Of a stretch of 24,133 bases of DNA, positions 21,972 through 24,133 are shown one piece after another. Below the pieces are notes generated by a model. It did no database searches and was not told the DNA's origin. It worked only from the letters and a program-made list of their open reading frames with translations. The stretch is from JBPOJN01 sp052033505 (GTDB lineage: Bacteria > UBA10199 > JACPAL01 > GCA-016699445): assembly GCA_052033505.1 (NCBI GenBank), contig JBPOJN010000043.1:1-24133 (forward strand). The letters are read 5' to 3'. Position numbers and translations under genes: made by a program. The first letter of the stretch is position 1, and each line of letters opens with the position of its first letter.

Positions 21972-22876
21972 CGGCACAAATCCATCAGAAGTCTTTCGAA
22001 GAGCAGGCTCTTATTCAATGGCGAGCTTTTGAGAGACCGATCCGTCTGAAAAATCCTCTCTCTTTTGTCTTTGAGCCGGACGACGTCGAACTGCCCCGCT
22101 TGCCTTTGATAATCCTTCAAGAAGAACGGCGGCACGCCCGCGGAATCCCCTTCTTTGACCTTGCTTAAGATCCGGAAATGCCGCCCCAGAAGCGCCAGCA
22201 TCGCGATCGGGGATTCTCCCGACTCTTCCATCCGATGAAAGAGCGTCAGCGCGCGGGCCAGGTTTTTGGCGCCGACCGCGTCCATGAGCTCGAAGACCGT
22301 TTTCCAGGAAATCGCGGTCACGCAGGATTCGACGTCGGCCAAGCTGATCGACTTATCTGCCCCTTTCAGGAGGTAGAGTTTAGCCAATGCGGATTGGAGG
22401 GCGTTCAAGTCCGAGCCGACGGCGGAGATCAGCCACTGCACGGCGGGCGGATCAATTTTATAGCCGCACCGATAAGCCTCTTCGGTCACCCACTGCGGCG
22501 CCTGGCGCGGATCGAGAGCCTTGAACTCCTTCACTTTCGCCTTCTTCGAGATCATCTGCCAAAACGACATGCGCCCGTCGGATTTTTCGGCGGTCAGGAT
22601 CACGTCGGTCGACTCGGGAATTTCGGGGAAGATCGCGGAAAGCCGATCCATCTCGGCCTTTTTCAATTCATGCGCGTTCCGGATTACGATCACGCGGCGC
22701 TGAGCCAAGACGGGCAAGGCCCCCGCAATCTCGGCGATGCGCTTGGAAGACACTTCGGCGCCTTCAAAGACGTCCAAATTGAAATCTTTCGACGACGGTT
22801 CCAGGCGCTCGGACAGGATCTTGTCGAGCTCACGCTTGACCAGCAACGCCTCAGGACCGACCAGCGCGAAAATCAC
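21968..22876 (-). CDS. holA: DNA polymerase III delta subunit
   Basis: Clamp-loader subunit that opens the beta sliding clamp. The 302-aa protein shows the HolA layout: N-terminal FALVGPEALLVKREL, a RecA/AAA-like domain with RRVIVIRNAHELKK and a strand-helix TDVILTAEKSD, the central helical DLNALQSALAKLYLL, and the C-terminal collar domain with FELMDAVGAKNLARAL, ALLGRHFRIL and DRSLKSSPLNKSLLFERLLMDL. The start is GTG at 22876, overlapping the leuS stop (GTGA) so translation is probably coupled. A short, family-typical protein. It overlaps the rpsT 3' end by four bases on the opposite strand. Confidence 0.93.
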   Translation of the reverse strand: MIFALVGPEALLVKRELDKILSERLEPSSKDFNLDVFEGAEVSSKRIAEIAGALPVLAQRRVIVIRNAHELKKAEMDRLSAIFPEIPESTDVILTAEKSDGRMSFWQMISKKAKVKEFKALDPRQAPQWVTEEAYRCGYKIDPPAVQWLISAVGSDLNALQSALAKLYLLKGADKSISLADVESCVTAISWKTVFELMDAVGAKNLARALTLFHRMEESGESPIAMLALLGRHFRILSKVKEGDSAGVPPFFLKDYQRQAGQFDVVRLKDKRERIFQTDRSLKSSPLNKSLLFERLLMDLCR

Positions 22877-24133
22877 GCAACCACCAGATTCAGCAGTTTA
22901 TTCGGGACGTGGATGACTTTGACGATCTTCTTGTCACCCACGTAGCTCCGCACCTTTTCGTCGGTCATCGCGAGCTCTTGCGCTTGCATTTGCGAAAGTC
23001 CCGCCGTCGTTTCAATTTTCGCGCGGACGACACCGTTGATCTGCACGATCAACAGGGCCTTCGTGTCTTGGAGTTTACTCTCATCGAAAGACGGCCAGGA
23101 CTCGGCGGAAACCAAAGACGCCTGGGGTTTCAAAACCGACCAGAGTTCCTCCGCGATGTGCGGGGCGAACGGGGCGGTCAAGAGCACCATCGCCTCCAAG
23201 GCCAAGCGCGACGGCTTCTTTTTTTGGGCGCTTAAGAAATTGTAATACTCCATCAAAGCGGCGATGGCCGTGTTGAATTGAAAACGATCCAAGTCTTCCG
23301 TGACTCTCTTAATAGTTTTATGAGTCCAGCGAACTTCCTCAACGTCTTCATTTTCAACATTATCTTTGGTCTCCTGAATAAGCGTCCAAACCCGGCGCAA
23401 AAATCGATACGCGCCTTCGACGCCCTGATCGTTCCAATCGAGGTCTTTTTCCGGCGGCGCCGCGAAGAGCGAAAAAACCCGCGCCGTGTCCGCGCCGTAT
23501 TTTTCGATGAGATAATTCGGATCGACGACGTTGCCCTTGGACTTACTCATCTTCGAACCGCCTTTGATAACCATGCCTTGGGTCAGGAGATTTTTAAAAG
23601 GTTCGCGCGTATCTCCGGGCGCGAACCCCAGATCCACCATCACCTTCGTAAAAAACCGCGAATACAGGAGATGCAGCACGGCGTGTTCGATGCCACCGAT
23701 GTATTGATTCACGCCACCGTCCTTCATCCAATACGCGACGGCCTTAGGATCGCACGGACCTTGATCAAATTTCGGGGACGTATAGCGCAGGAAATACCAA
23801 GACGACTCCACGAAGGTATCCATCGTGTCCGTCTCGCGGCGGGCCGGCTTGGAACATTTCGGACACTGCGTATTCACGAAGGAATCGATCTTGGATAGCG
23901 GCGACCCGCCCTTGCCGGTGAATTCGACGTCGAGCGGGAGCTTCACCGGCAGATCTTTTTCAGACACCGGCACAGTGCCGCACGCGTCGCAATAAACGAC
24001 CGGAATCGGAGTGCCCCAGTAACGCTGACGGCTGATACCCCAGTCACGGAGTTTGAAATTAACCGTCTTGCTGCCAAATCTCTTTTCTTCGAGATGCTTC
24101 GTGATCGCTTTCTTCGCGTCTTCCGAAGGCAGT
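22873..24133 (-). CDS. leuS: Leucyl-tRNA synthetase, C-terminal part (cut by window edge)
   Basis: Charges tRNA-Leu. Only the last roughly 419 codons are inside the window; the frame is open to the right edge, so the HIGH motif and most of the editing domain are outside. Seen here: RDWGISRQRYWGTPIPVVYC near the edge, a zinc-type pair CDACG and CPKCSKPARR, the tRNA-binding MDTFVESSWYFLRY, the KMSKS loop (coded at 23539-23553, in GGSKMSKSKGN), DWNDQGVEGAYRFL, the anticodon-binding domain with APFAPHIAEELW, and the C-terminal VQINGVVRAKI domain. Arrangement and motifs are those of bacterial LeuS. Its stop overlaps the holA start. Confidence 0.97.
   Translation of the reverse strand, partial: LPSEDAKKAITKHLEEKRFGSKTVNFKLRDWGISRQRYWGTPIPVVYCDACGTVPVSEKDLPVKLPLDVEFTGKGGSPLSKIDSFVNTQCPKCSKPARRETDTMDTFVESSWYFLRYTSPKFDQGPCDPKAVAYWMKDGGVNQYIGGIEHAVLHLLYSRFFTKVMVDLGFAPGDTREPFKNLLTQGMVIKGGSKMSKSKGNVVDPNYLIEKYGADTARVFSLFAAPPEKDLDWNDQGVEGAYRFLRRVWTLIQETKDNVENEDVEEVRWTHKTIKRVTEDLDRFQFNTAIAALMEYYNFLSAQKKKPSRLALEAMVLLTAPFAPHIAEELWSVLKPQASLVSAESWPSFDESKLQDTKALLIVQINGVVRAKIETTAGLSQMQAQELAMTDEKVRSYVGDKKIVKVIHVPNKLLNLVVA

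Noticed and set aside
21996..22012. AAGAGC-AG-GCTCTT palindrome after rpsT as a terminator
   Set aside because: Short stem, two-base loop, no T run, and it lies in holA coding sequence.

Overview
This 24 kb window is bacterial, moderately GC-rich and densely coded. It looks like a piece of a Gram-negative chromosome. Evidence for that includes lipoprotein-processing genes (lgt, lspA), three Sec or lipoprotein signal-bearing products with outer-membrane or envelope character, and a leuS-holA/rpsT/murJ neighbourhood. The mix of leaderless surface-type proteins, RTX repeats, a eukaryote-like Ser/Thr kinase and two -24/-12 promoter matches suggests Bdellovibrionota or another delta-proteobacterial-type lineage. 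That assignment is an inference. I see no rRNA, tRNA, CRISPR array, insertion sequence or phage gene.

Left part (1-13,000) is accessory. (i) 181-7469 (+): a secreted 214-aa protein, a 1974-aa beta-rich protein without signal peptide, and a 228-aa protein, all tightly spaced; none belongs to a family I recognise. (ii) 10306-7476 (-): a leaderless RTX-repeat protein, a 235-aa protein with a glycine-rich hydrophobic segment (ATGA overlap), then a Ser/Thr protein kinase that converges on the first locus. A close match to a sigma-54 promoter lies directly upstream. (iii) 11001-10504 (-): a small outer-membrane beta-barrel with an intrinsic terminator. (iv) 11384-12991 (+): a lipoprotein zinc metalloprotease (HEYQH) behind a second sigma-54-like promoter and a 94% AT tract.

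Middle part (13,037-19,963, +) is an envelope and housekeeping run: lgt, a small lipoprotein, ileS, lspA, a divergent second lgt-like gene, a CPBP-family membrane protease and an RluA-type pseudouridine synthase. From lspA onward each stop codon overlaps the next start as ATGA, so these four genes are probably translationally coupled.

Right part (19,974-24,133) is core: murJ (-), rpsT (+, divergent from murJ, with a visible promoter), and holA plus the 3' part of leuS (-). leuS runs off the right edge. The leuS stop and holA start overlap, leaving no room for the lptE gene often found between them.

The most interesting unexplained material is the giant-protein locus and the adjacent RTX/kinase locus. 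At least three of their products begin with leaderless, Ser/Thr/Pro-rich tails, and the RTX operon may share sigma-54 control with the metalloprotease lipoprotein.
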